This document shows positions 1 to 9,919 of a DNA stretch of 58,669 nt, piece by piece (positions within the stretch are counted from its first letter, which is position 1; each line of letters begins with the position of its first letter). The notes under the pieces are model-generated. The model ran no database searches. It saw only the letters and a program-made list of their open reading frames with translations, and had not been told where the DNA came from. Location of the stretch: NCBI RefSeq assembly GCF_000006405.1, contig NW_003213929.1, positions 224,368-283,036 of the forward strand, written 5' to 3'. The stretch is from Perkinsus marinus ATCC 50983. Lineage: Eukaryota > Perkinsozoa > Perkinsida > Perkinsidae. The position numbers and the translations under genes are program-made.

Positions 1-136
1 TGGGTGCTCGTATGCGTATATGTTGGGTGTATGGTCGGGAACCACTGTGAGCAGTCTGATTCATGATTAGTCGGACATGACTTGCGTTGAAGTGGAGATG
101 GTGTGGTATGGAATAAGGTTGTGCTTTGGTTTTCCT

Positions 137-3100
137 ATGATGCCTAGCCAGGCTCTCGAGACTGCACCTCCTGGGGAGTCGGAAGGGAGTCCGCAAGTGT
201 TTTTGCCAGTACAGGATTCAGCGATGGAGCGGTACTATGACCAGCTTGCTTCTAGTGATGAGTGTAGTAGCTATACGGCAGCTGCTCCTAGTGTGGATGA
301 GGTAGGCAGGATGGGGTTAGAGAAGTTGCGCGAGGTGTGGTATGGGGACAGAGTTCGGAGCTCCTATCAGCGATGGACGGGGCTGACTGGTCGGATCCTG
401 TGGTGATACGCTTACTACTACGGAAAGTGAAACGGTATTTGAAAAAGGCGGTTAGAGTCCAGCGGGAAGTAGGAAGTGTTTTGGGGCGATCGATTTTGGA
501 TACTCGGAGCTGTTTTAGTTGGCGAATAGCAAGGAAGAGCTCCGCGCGGCGTATGCTGATATGGAAACCATGCGAAATGATATTGCGTAATACGTTAGTC
601 TGTAGGGCTAGTTCTGGAGAGGCCTTTTTTTACGTAAAGGGTGTTTCGAAACCTCGTGAGCACTCTTTGAGTACACAGACGTCGGTCACATCTTCCTCCA
701 CGCGCCACGAAAAGGACCCAATATTGCCTTTATGATGATGCTGGCCGAGTTTGTGCGAAATTTAGGTCATAAACTCCCCTAGGGAGGTGCTCATGAGGTT
801 TTGAAACGCCTTTCCTTTTTCGGGCGCGGCAGGGCCTATTGCCATCTCGACGACATAGCCCTGCTCAGACTGATAGCTTGACGCAGGCTGCCAGTAGTCC
901 TGATGAAATTGTCTACCATCCGCGCGAATATATCGCCTCAATCGCAGAAATACTAATATAAGGGTACACTCGGTATGGATCTCGACTCGATCGAAGCTAC
1001 TATGCGCCCATGTGGCCATCGTACGAAATAGGGCGGCGCCTCTTCCGGAGATGAAGTCGTGATTGATCATTGAGTGGTTTAGATATCTCCAGGAGGATCT
1101 GGACAGGAAGCTGGCACTTGAGAAGAAACTGTTGACAGAAAGGGATGGATCCAAACAGAAGGAGGAGGAGCTGATGAAACTTGTGAGGAAAATGTAGGCC
1201 ACTGTGAGAAGCAGGCTGAATGCCATTTTGAGAGGAAGTATTGGAATATATGTTATCTCACTGATTATGGGAGTTGATATGCGAATTACGGTAGAAATGT
1301 AGCGAAAACCAACAAGAAATTCCAAAAATTTCCTCAAAATTTTCGTTTCGTCACCGACACATGTAGTCGGCTTTCTTGGACTGACCAGAATTCACTATTT
1401 CTGGCAGTGTTGGGAAATATGTTGGCTTTCCTCAGCTAAGTTCACGAGTTTCCGCACTGATTATAGAAGTTTACATACAAATTCGGGTAGAAGTGTACAG
1501 AAACCAATGAGAGTTTCCTAAATTTTCCTCAGAATTTTCTCAAATGTCCTCTACACATGTAGTTGACCATGTGTGTATTTTCGCACACCGATTTCTTGTG
1601 ATAGTATGCGAGTTGTCGCAGGTACGGTACGGATCCCGCTGAGGCATATGTTGCGTTGTTGAACACGAATGAGGAGATGCAGAATGAGATGGATGCTGTC
1701 ATTGAAGTGAGCTGCGGTGAGGGGAAATATGCACATGGTCAACTACATGCGTATATGACTTTAGCGGAAATTCTGAGGAAATTTTCATTGGTTTCTGTAC
1801 ACTTCTACCCGAATTTGTATGTAAACTCCTATAATTAATGAGGAAACTCCTGAACTTAGCTGAGGAGAGCGTACATATATTCCAACACTGGTGAGCTGAG
1901 GAGAGTTAGAGATTAGAAATCAAACTTGTTATCTTTAGGAACGCGACGATCTCTGTCAAGAAGTCGAGAAGCTCCAGAAGCAGGTGGATGATTTTCAGGA
2001 GCAGTCCAGCCTGCCGACTCCTGGTGGAGATGAAGAGCTGCTGATTCCTGGTAGGAGTGCGTGGTGGGGTTTGGAGTTTCACCCGTTCAACGTGAAGTGG
2101 TGTAATACTCCATGTAAATATTAGATAGCTCAACAAGAGTTACTAACAAGAGGTTCTCAGCTTATGATCAATACAGTAGTCATAAAATATACGCTAGGCC
2201 AGCAAGGGAGACAAGCATCACAAGAATCTAAAATTACAGGAGATCATTGTGTTCAACATTCCCTTACACCGTCTACGATGAAACTATTGTTTCCCGCGAA
2301 GCGGATTGTAAAATATATTTTCTAGTAGTCTTTTTCATACTGTAGACTCTGAGGAGGAAAAACAGAAGCTTGAGGAGCTGTCGCGAAAAGTGGAGCGACT
2401 GCAGACGGAGAACGCCGAGTTGAGGCGAAAAGTTGAAGATTGTGAAGCAAGAGATGATGGAGGCTCTCCGGAGGCATCACGTGGTAGGCTGAGGAATTTT
2501 AGGTTCTTTTCGAAGGAAACCGTCTTATTTCGTCTTAGGAGTTATCCAAGCCTTGGCTCAGGAGAATGTAGAGTTGAAACGGCAGTTGAGGAGTCGGTAC
2601 GTGGAGTAGTCCTGATGGGAGGCGAGTGAGTGGGTCTGTTAGGGAGGTGGAGTTGTCTGGACTGAGGGCTGATCTTCAGGAGCATCAGAATGGTAGTGCT
2701 GGAGAGGATTCTACCAAGGTAGGGGCGGGAAGGGGACGGGGGATAGCAGTGTTGGAGTATATGTTCGCTTTTCCCACAGTGTTGGGAAATAAGTTCGCTT
2801 TCCTCACAGCGTTGGAGTATATGTTCGCTTTCCTCACATTATTGGAGTATATGTTCGCTTTCCTCGCAGTGTTGGAGTATATGTTCGCTTTCCTCGCAGT
2901 GTTGGAGTATATGTTCGCTTTCCTCGCATTATTGGAGTATATGTTCGCTTTCCTTACAATGTTTGAATACGGTTTCCTCACTTATCATGGAAATTTACGT
3001 ATGAATTGGAGTAGAAGTGTATGGAAACCAATAAGACTTTCAGGAAATTTCCTCAGAATTTTCATATTTTCACCAACATACATATGTAGTTGACTATGTG

Positions 3101-3741
3101 CATACTTCCCACACTGCAAGGTTATTGTTGGCAGTCACTATAGTGTTGTTCAATTTAATACGTGGCTCGTACAGTGTGAACCAAACAGTTATGCATATCT
3201 AGATTTTCGAGATGGCTTCCTCCAATTAGGGAATATAATTATAGACTATGTAACGCTTCTGCAACGTTGTCAATCGATTCACATTGTTATCATGTTGATA
3301 TTACTTAGTATAACGGTTTGGTTCACACTGTATAGGCGAACGGCCATATTTCGAGATCATCCGTGCCACGGTAGTCTATGCGTGTTTGGAGGTTTCCGAT
3401 TTAGGCAACCGATCGACTTCGACAAGAATTGAAGGAACTCCAACAACAACACGATGAGCTATGGACGCATCTGAATAAAGTTCTGCTATTCTCAGCCGTA
3501 GTTGCTCATGTACAGCTGTGTTACTGTTGTAGGCGTTGGAGGACAAGTGGGATACTGAGGAGGAACTGCGGGCCCTCAGGAACCAGGTGGGGATCTCTGA
3601 GCTTGCCACGATTGCCAATTTTACTGAAGGTGTTTCAGAAGTTCACTACAGTCGCAGTTGACCCGCAAGAAGCTGGCCAGGACTCAGCAGATCCGCGGCA
3701 AGTTGAGGAGACTATTGCCGAGCCGCTGTCAGAGAGTATAG
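137..3741 (+). CDS. coiled-coil protein, 12 exons
   Basis: Exons read as 137-301, 361-468, 519-586, 1083-1182, 1605-1706, 1939-2050, 2346-2483, 2539-2596, 2643-2718, 3405-3479, 3533-3586 and 3652-3741. Every junction is GT-AG and the phases all agree, giving 381 residues. From exon 2 on the protein is almost continuous charged heptad helix (for example EKQKLEELSRKVERLQTENA in exon 7 and RQELKELQQQHDEL in exon 10), so a long coiled coil, probably structural or a scaffold. The first 55 residues are acidic and low-complexity. No catalytic domain or signal peptide is seen. Two ATGs lie together at 137 and 140; the first is used. Intron sizes are bimodal: about 45-60 nt when empty, 230-690 nt when they carry MITEs. 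No family name can be given. The exon model is strong because phase is kept across all 12 pieces; the true 5' end could lie further upstream. Confidence 0.75.
640..810. repeat. inverted repeat in intron 3, possible MITE relic
   Basis: Arms of 24 bp at 640-663 and 787-810 match at about 21 of 24 positions when one is reversed and complemented. They lie inside the 496-nt third intron of the coiled-coil gene, which is unusually large for this window. No clear target duplication was found, so the element type is open. Confidence 0.45.
1237..1370 (+). mobile_element. hAT-like MITE, copy 1 (incomplete)
   Basis: Diverged copy of the roughly 175-bp repeat family described at 1405-1590. It lies in intron 4 of the coiled-coil gene directly before copy 2. 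The shared internal block (fragments like TTTCCTCA and the CACATGTAG region) is recognisable, but the right terminus is missing. Confidence 0.6.
1405..1590 (+). mobile_element. hAT-like MITE, copy 2
   Basis: Starts CAGTGTTGGGAAATATG and ends in a diverged TTTTCGCACACCG; in better copies the end is TTTTCCCACACTG, the inverted complement of the start, so terminal inverted repeats of about 13 bp. Flanked by ATTTCTGG (1397-1404) and ATTTCTTG (1591-1598), an 8-bp target duplication with one mismatch. Eight-bp duplications with CAGTG ends are characteristic of the hAT superfamily. No coding capacity. Sits in intron 4 of the coiled-coil gene. Confidence 0.8.
1715..1890 (-). mobile_element. hAT-like MITE, copy 3, perfect 8-bp target duplication
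   Basis: Same family in reverse orientation, 176 bp. Both flanks read GTGAGCTG (1707-1714 and 1891-1898), a perfect 8-bp duplication. The left GTGAGCTG begins exactly at the exon 5 splice donor. Removing the element and one duplication leaves a 48-nt intron, the normal size here. Confidence 0.85.
2747..3116 (+). mobile_element. hAT-like MITE, copy 4, with amplified 5' end
   Basis: The left end CAGTGTTGGAGTATATG is followed by a tandem array of the element's own first 30 bp, then the rest of the element, ending CCCACACTG at 3116. Lies in intron 9 of the coiled-coil gene. No target duplication was recognised at the present borders. Confidence 0.75.
2749..2958 (+). repeat. seven tandem 30-bp units derived from MITE end
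   Basis: Seven units of exactly 30 bp, each with TTGGAGTATATGTTCGCTTT or a close variant, starting at 2749, 2779, 2809, 2839, 2869, 2899 and 2929, then a partial unit. Because 30 is a multiple of three, frames stay open on both strands and simulate a repetitive protein; this is an artefact. Confidence 0.9.
3170..3332 (+). mobile_element. Tc1/mariner-like MITE, copy 1
   Basis: 163 bp bounded by TACAGTGTGAACCAAAC and its inverse GTTTGGTTCACACTGTA; the inverted match continues with few mismatches to about 24 bp. TA at both ends fits a TA target duplication, as in Tc1/mariner elements. No coding capacity. Lies in intron 9 of the coiled-coil gene, right after hAT-like copy 4. A second copy in the opposite orientation is at 38186-38394. 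Confidence 0.8.
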
Positions 3742-4750
3742 TGGGGAAAAATGATAAGAAGATTGTTGAGGCACCTTCGACCGCTACTTCTAGCCCGGTG
3801 ACACAGGCCTGTCATGAGGGCACTCTCGCAGCGAGGGACATGGGCAGTTCAGTATCGGGTGAGCTGTGATTTTCGTGGAATGCATTTCATTATAATAGAG
3901 TATTGAAGAGGCATAGGAGTTGTGTGTGATTAGATACTGGCTCGGTTTTGGCAAAAGCAATACTTTAGTTACTGCCTTGACTCGTTGTGAATATATGTCA
4001 TACTTTTCTATTGTTGTCCCATTGGGGCATGCCTGCGTAATCGGGTTCGTGATAGTTCCTCACTAACAATATATGACCTGTTTTCCCCATAGTTCATGTT
4101 GTGTTTCGAGTTTAGTTATCGGAGGGTCAGCGGAGGGCTATGGTCACAGATTTCGAAACAAGTCATTTCGACATCACTTTTCAACAACTTATGTAATTTC
4201 AAATTACGTAAGATGAATTTCGTATATAACGATGTTAGAAAGTGTGCTGCGAAGTGAACATACACCAAGTAGTTCGCAGGCGTCTATGAGGTCATCCGAT
4301 CTTGTAGGGTGATGAATGCGTACAAACGTGTGAGTCGCAGCAGATGTATTCTCTGTTGGAGGAACGTCGATCAGTCGAGCCTCTTGAAATCATCGTCTTC
4401 TTATAGAGATGGGTGTTGGAATATATGTTCACTCCCCTCAGCTGAGCTTAGGTAGAAGTGTACACAAGCCAATGAGAATCTTCCTCAGAATTTTCATTTT
4501 CTCACCAACACATGTGGTTGACCATGTGCACATTTTCCCACACTCGAGCCGCTCGATAGATGTCTGAGAAAGCCATATGCAGTTCCAGCTCGATTCACGA
4601 CATGATCATAGTTGAACTTCATTGCGCTGCTGGAAGTGCTTTCTCGGGCGGCGAGAAATGAGCCCTGTTTCTGTACACTGCACTGTTCAGCATCTTATCA
4701 ACTTTCTGCTGAGGGTTGTTGAGTGATATCACAGCATCATTATCGCGTGA
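3742..4750. other. intergenic, one MITE
   Basis: About 1 kb between the coiled-coil and RAP genes. It holds an internally deleted hAT-like MITE (4411-4545) and no other convincing coding or structured feature. Confidence 0.5.
4411..4545 (+). mobile_element. hAT-like MITE, copy 5 (internally shortened)
   Basis: Starts GGGTGTTGGAATATATG and ends TTTTCCCACACTC. About 45 bp of the middle part of the family sequence is absent. No target duplication was recognised. Intergenic. Confidence 0.75.
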
Positions 4751-6381
4751 TTGTCGTTGTTGTTTTTGATGATGTCCCTTGTGTCGCTGTGTCGGCATGC
4801 AGCTGTCCCAGTAGGAGCAAAGGCAACAGCGTGCTGGCCTGGCTTGTGTTGCCTCATTCCAGCACATCGTGAACAGTTCGAAGGAGCCTCCAGGAAGTGC
4901 CCGATGAAGGCCATGAGTGAAACTGCGTTCATGCAAGTATCAGAGAGAAGCAAATCCGACCAGTACTTCACCACCTGCCGAGATTGGGTCTCCCGCAATA
5001 TTCTGCGCTTACCGATTCCTGATATTGTGCGGTTGGTATTCGCATTTGCTCACAACGATGACAAGGAGGGCGCTCGGGAACTGGCTCGGCGTGTTCTAAT
5101 CCGGCAGGAAGACTTGCTGGACCAAGCCAACGGGCGCGATCTTGCGAGGCTTCTCAGCACACTGGCCAACTTTGGCGTGCGTGAACACGAGACTGGTATG
5201 CAGGACATATTCGAGAATGCATTCCCTGCCCTAGTGAATAGGACTGGGCAAATGCGGTCTTATCAAATCATTGCTCTCTGTGGCGCCTATAAGAGGGTCG
5301 GCATCTTTAGTAACGACTTGGCGGCGAGTCTGGCGCGACGGGTTATGCTGCTTGGTGGTGACGACAACCAATTTGATGCGATTCGGGCTCTTCTCGGTAT
5401 CATGGGAAACCTCAGTGTTTGCATTGATCGGGAAATCCTTGGTACCTTAGTGGAGGCCGCTGCTGTTCATGAACTACAGGGGGAAGTCTGCGCATTCCGC
5501 TTAGCGGTTTTGCTGCAAATTTGCACTAAACTCGACCTAGAGGAACACCCTCGATTTCACGAGATGATGAGTGCCGTAGCAGCAGAGATGAATAAATGGC
5601 CATCTCGGCCGTCGAAGCCTCTGGTGGACACTCTCAACCATCTCATGTTATCATTGGTGTGTCGGCATCGCCCTAGCGAGCGTCGACTCGCCCTCGCTGA
5701 GCTCAAGGAGGCCCTGCTTCGTAGTGTCCTCGAATACTTGGCTCATTCTGGCGTTAGCCCGTCGGCGTTGGACACGTATTGCCAGATCAATCTCTGTGTT
5801 ATCGAGCTGCATATCAGACTAGAGCGGCCATTCTTATGGTGTGAGTTGAGCGATAAATCGCGAGACTTCTTGGCTGTAGTCTCCCAGGTAAATGTAGACG
5901 AACTGTTTGCGGCTATAACGATGTTGTTTTGATCAGCTTCGGGTCAACAATCAGTATGATGCGCTCCCGGCAATGTCCTCGCAGCAGCACTTAGTGGTCT
6001 CTCGGGAGCTTACGGATCTGGGAGTGTCGCACACTTTGGAGGTATGCCGGTCTTCTGATGGCTTTCTGATTAGTCCTTAGGTAGCGTTACAGCAGCCCTA
6101 TGTGATCGACATCGCCATCTCGGGCTCGAGGAAGTTGCTTGAGATTGATGGGCCACGGCATTTCATCAACGGGTACCGTAGAAGACACACTCGAGGGAAT
6201 GAAGATATACTTTAGGTCTGAGCGCCCGACAGTGACGACTGAGCTGAAGCATCGGCTGTTAACTCATCTCGGGTACGATGTACGGCATATTAGATGGGAC
6301 AGTTGGCCTACTCATAAGCATGCACAACATGCTTACCTTAGAGAAGTTCTTTATGGTCGCCCTAGTATAGCTAATTCATGA
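4751..6381 (+). CDS. RAP-domain protein, probable organellar RNA-binding
   Basis: Exons 4751-5887, 5937-6041, 6081-6172 and 6216-6381, phases consistent, about 499 residues. The last two exons form a clear RAP domain: VIDIAISGSRKLLEIDGPRH, then LKHRLLTHLGYDVRHIRWDS. RAP domains bind RNA and in alveolates the family acts mainly in mitochondria or plastids. The large first exon is alpha-helical, as expected for the helical repeats that precede RAP domains. The start is uncertain: ATGs at 4751 and 4769 precede a hydrophobic, cysteine-rich stretch, and the family-like part begins near residue 55. Introns are 49, 39 and 43 nt. Two further proteins of this class lie at 37-40 kb and 43-46.6 kb. Confidence 0.85.
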
Positions 6382-7438
6382 CATATCTTTCTGACTGCTG
6401 TTTCCGTCACTTCCTTGCTTTGAGATTGCGAGTCAACTGTGGGTAATGGATAGCAAGAGAAATTGTTCAGGAGAACCTTGTGAATAGCAGAACGTGTCTG
6501 GGGAGTAATGGAGCCCTAAGTGAACTTGGTCAGTGATTCTGTGCTGCGACCTGTCATTTTTCGTATCGTATAATCACAACCGTCATGCCAGAACGGCCTA
6601 AGGGAATGAGTCTGGACGGGAAATAAGGAGGGGACGCTTGATGAGCCCCTGTGATGGCTGATCACATCTTGTACAACTTTCGAATTTGTAACACGCTACA
6701 CACTGTACTGCGCAGGAATGCCGAAACGTATCACAATCAGTGAAAGGATTGATGTCCGAAAACTAACGTGTCCCGGGGAAAGATGTTTTGAGATAATCCT
6801 CCAATGGTGGCCATGTTGGCTCATGAATGTGGCTTCTCCCTAGAGTTCTTCCCAGCACGACCCAGTATGTTTAAATTGGCCAGCAAGGTCGAGAATTCTT
6901 CACACTCGCAGCTCACCAGTGGATGATTTTCAAGATATGCTTTTCCGCGAGATTATTTACTAGTGGCGTTGCTCTATAACAAGGCATTGTCTCAGATAGT
7001 GTGTAAAAATCGGCATTAGGGTAACCTTAACCGAAACGAGGAATTCCAAATTAGACACGTATCATCATAGACAACCAACTGTTTTCTCTCCTCTTTGACT
7101 ATCACCCAAATATCGGGATCATTAATGCATCTCAGACAGTGTGTTAAGATCGGCATCGACCAAGGCCTGGCCGAAACGAGGAATTCCAATTTAGACACGT
7201 TTCATCATTGATGCTTCTACCAGTATATCTCGTCAGAATGGTGTGTACTCAATCAGCATCGAGCGAGGTGCTCTGACTGAAACGAGGAATTCCAATTTAG
7301 ACACTTTTCATCATTCGAGACTGGCTATTCAATCAGTTAGGACGTGTGCACTCAACGCGAGGCGCGCTGCGATATTAAGCACGAAAAGGAACCAGTAGAA
7401 AAACAGTGTTTGGAAGAAGAAACACAGATAAACACACT
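6382..7438. other. intergenic between convergent RAP and BiP genes
   Basis: No gene was recognised. Near 6804-6825 there is a 22-nt match (16 of 22) to the dinoflagellate/Perkinsus spliced leader. The segment next to the BiP stop carries three diverged repeats (7031-7315). Confidence 0.5.
7031..7315. repeat. three diverged repeats beyond BiP 3' end
   Basis: A block of about 38 bp recurs at 7031, 7171 and 7277, sharing GAAACGAGGAATTCCAA then TTTAGACAC and TCATCAT. Preceding bases (GTGTGT and CGGCAT) are also partly shared, so the unit is about 105-140 bp. It starts about 120 bp past the BiP stop, so it may lie in the 3' UTR or terminator region. Confidence 0.75.
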
Positions 7439-9409
7439 TTACAACTCATCAGGAGAATCGTAGTAATCGTCATCGTCCTCATCCTCCTCGTCGGCAGCAC
7501 CAGCATTGTAGTATTTGGAAACAATAGGAGCGCAAACACCCTCGACCTCCTTCTGCTGATCCTTGATCTCATCAGGCTCAGCCGTCTCACCGTTAGCCTG
7601 GAGCCACTCCTCACCATCACTAACAGCATCGAGGACCTCGTTCTTCTCGTCCTCGTCCATCTTATCACCGAGACCCTTGAAGGAGCCACTGCCCTCGACG
7701 GCAGAGCGCATTGCTCGTAGGTAGCCATCGAAAGCGTTTCTGGCATCCAAACGCTCCTTCACCTTCTTATCCTCTTCAGCGTACTTCTCGGCATCTTTGA
7801 TCATAGACTCAATCTCATCCTCGCTGAGACGACCCTTATCGTTAGTAATGGTAATCTTCTCAGATTTTCCAGTACCCTTATCCTCAGCCTTGACGTTGAG
7901 AATACCGTTAGCATCAATCTCGAAAGTGACTTCGATCTGAGGCTGCCCACGGGGAGCCGGAGGAATGCCCGAAAGCTCAAACTTGCCAAGCTGATGGTTA
8001 TCCTTGGTGAGAGGACGCTCACCCTCGAAGACTTGGATGCTGACAGCAGGCTGGTTGTCCTGGTAAGTGGAGAAGGTCTGGGACTTCTTCGTCGGGATAA
8101 CGGTGTTGCGACCGATGATCTTGGTCATGACACCGCCAACAGTCTCGATACCAAGAGTAAGAGGAGTCACGTCTAATAGCAGAAGATCCTGACCAGCCTC
8201 GCCCTTCAAGATGCCACCCTGGACAGAAGCACCATAAGCAACAGCCTCATCAGGGTTGATGCCACGGTTGGGCTCCTTGCCATTGAAGTAGTCCTTAATA
8301 AGGGATTGAATCTTGGGGATACGAGTAGAGCCACCGACGAGAACGACCTCGTCGATATCGCCCTTGCTCATGCCGGCATCGGAAAGGACAGACTTTACGG
8401 GGCCTAGAGTGTTCTTGAACAAATCAGCGTTGAGCTCCTCGAAGCGAGCACGAGATAGAGTCTCAGAGAAATCAATGCCATCCATGATGTTCTCGATCTC
8501 AATGCGGACCTGGTGAGTGGAGGAGAGAGCGCGCTTGCCCTTCTCGACCTCACGACGAAGCTTGGCCAAGGCACGCTTGTCAGTGCGAAGATCCTTGTGA
8601 TTCTTCTTTTGGAAAATCTTGATAAAATGATCCATAACACGCTGATCGAAGTCCTCACCACCAAGATGAGTATCACCAGCAGTAGCAACCACCTCGAACA
8701 CGCCATTATCAATAGTCAGCAGTGACACATCGAAAGTACCACCACCAAGATCATACACAAGAATGTTCTCCTCGTTCTTCTTATCAAGACCGTAAGCGAT
8801 AGCTGCAGCCGTGGGCTCGTTGATGATACGGAGGACGTTCAAACCAGCGATGGTACCAGCATCCTTAGTAGCCTGCCTTTGAGCATCATTGAAGTAAGCT
8901 GGTACGGTGATAACAGCGTTCTTAACCTCGCTGCCCAAGTAGTTTTCGGCAGTCTCCTTCATCTTACCCAATACCATAGCAGAGATCTCCTCAGGGTTGA
9001 AGTACTTCTCCTCACCCTTAGTCTCGACCTCAATAATAGGCTTATCATTCTTGTTGACAATCTTGTACGGTAGCAACTTCTTATCCTTCTGAACGGTCTT
9101 GTCGTTGAAACGACGACCGATGAGCCTCTTCACATCGAACACGGTGTTGTGAGGGTTCACGGCAGCTTCGTTCTTAGCAGCTTCGCCCACAAAGCGATCG
9201 TCGTCCGAGAAGGAGACGTAGGAAGGGGTAATGCGGTTACCTTGGTCGTTGGGGATAATCTCGACACGGCCGTTTTTGTAGACTCCCACACAGGAGTAGG
9301 TAGTACCCAAATCAATACCAATAACGGGGCCGTCAATGTTTTCATTGCTGTCCTTAGCCCCTAGGACAGAGGTTGCCACCAAGGCAAGTGTAGGTAAAAG
9401 GAACTTCAT
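7439..9409 (-). CDS. BIP: ER-type HSP70 (BiP/GRP78)
   Basis: Single exon, 656 residues. Start set at 9409 because [20 protein letters not shown] is a clean signal peptide; an in-frame ATG further up would add residues before it. HSP70 signatures are intact: [27 protein letters not shown] and [14 protein letters not shown], then the substrate-binding domain ([12 protein letters not shown]) and an acidic tail. The C-terminus SPDEL fits ER retention of the xDEL type, differing from KDEL/HDEL. It folds secretory proteins in the ER lumen using ATP. Lack of introns contrasts with the ten-exon HSP60 gene. Three repeats lie just downstream. Confidence 0.97.
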   Translation of the reverse strand: MKFLLPTLALVATSVLGAKDSNENIDGPVIGIDLGTTYSCVGVYKNGRVEIIPNDQGNRITPSYVSFSDDDRFVGEAAKNEAAVNPHNTVFDVKRLIGRRFNDKTVQKDKKLLPYKIVNKNDKPIIEVETKGEEKYFNPEEISAMVLGKMKETAENYLGSEVKNAVITVPAYFNDAQRQATKDAGTIAGLNVLRIINEPTAAAIAYGLDKKNEENILVYDLGGGTFDVSLLTIDNGVFEVVATAGDTHLGGEDFDQRVMDHFIKIFQKKNHKDLRTDKRALAKLRREVEKGKRALSSTHQVRIEIENIMDGIDFSETLSRARFEELNADLFKNTLGPVKSVLSDAGMSKGDIDEVVLVGGSTRIPKIQSLIKDYFNGKEPNRGINPDEAVAYGASVQGGILKGEAGQDLLLLDVTPLTLGIETVGGVMTKIIGRNTVIPTKKSQTFSTYQDNQPAVSIQVFEGERPLTKDNHQLGKFELSGIPPAPRGQPQIEVTFEIDANGILNVKAEDKGTGKSEKITITNDKGRLSEDEIESMIKDAEKYAEEDKKVKERLDARNAFDGYLRAMRSAVEGSGSFKGLGDKMDEDEKNEVLDAVSDGEEWLQANGETAEPDEIKDQQKEVEGVCAPIVSKYYNAGAADEEDEDDDDYYDSPDEL

Positions 9410-9919
9410 TGCAAAGTATAGAATAGCTAACGTGGTGTGGTCAGCGGCTTTGGCAACTGCGCGCGCCCTTCTAATCGATCTACTATTCAAGCCTCCATGA
9501 TGTGTTTGTTCGTAAGCGTTCGTTCATTGTGGGAACAGTGCCGAGGCCTAGTTAATCCGAAGGTATCTTTCCATCATCACTTCACTTTTGGAAAAATAGA
9601 ATTTCGGGGAGGGTCTACACGTTGGAAACTCTTTGTCATTATTCTCAAATAAATATTCTCTACTCTGCCGCCCTTTCAGTGATACCACTCGCACATCAAC
9701 TTTCGAGCGCAGAAGGATCATGGCACTGTGTGAGCCAATCTGAAGGTCGTGTCCATGCAGCTCATGCCACTTCTCTGGTCTTGTTCCTCTCACCTGTCCG
9801 CCTCGTGTTTGTTAGTATCACGGTTGGAGTCGCTATGCGAGTTTCCACTGTTTTAGTTGTTTCATATAGTGTGTCTTGAGACACGCACAACTGCCGCTTG
9901 GATCCACGTTCAACTCGGA
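9410..9919. other. divergent promoter region BiP / AT-hook gene
   Basis: 510 bp between the BiP start (-) and the AT-hook start (+). I looked for ER-stress (CCAAT-N9-CCACG) and heat-shock (GAAnnTTC) boxes and found no convincing one. It presumably holds both promoters. Confidence 0.4.

Noticed and set aside
2626-3093. Repetitive protein frame (LEYMFAFLA repeats) on plus and its mirror on minus (2685-2981)
   Set aside because: It is the MITE-derived 30-bp array, whose length is a multiple of three; it lies in an intron of a well-phased gene.
7406-9364. Several plus-strand and other-frame open frames of 60-120 codons across BiP
   Set aside because: Shadows of the highly biased BiP coding strand; no motifs.
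9560-9620. GAATTTC near the BiP start as a heat-shock element
   Set aside because: The GAA and TTC are separated by one base instead of two and there is no third unit.
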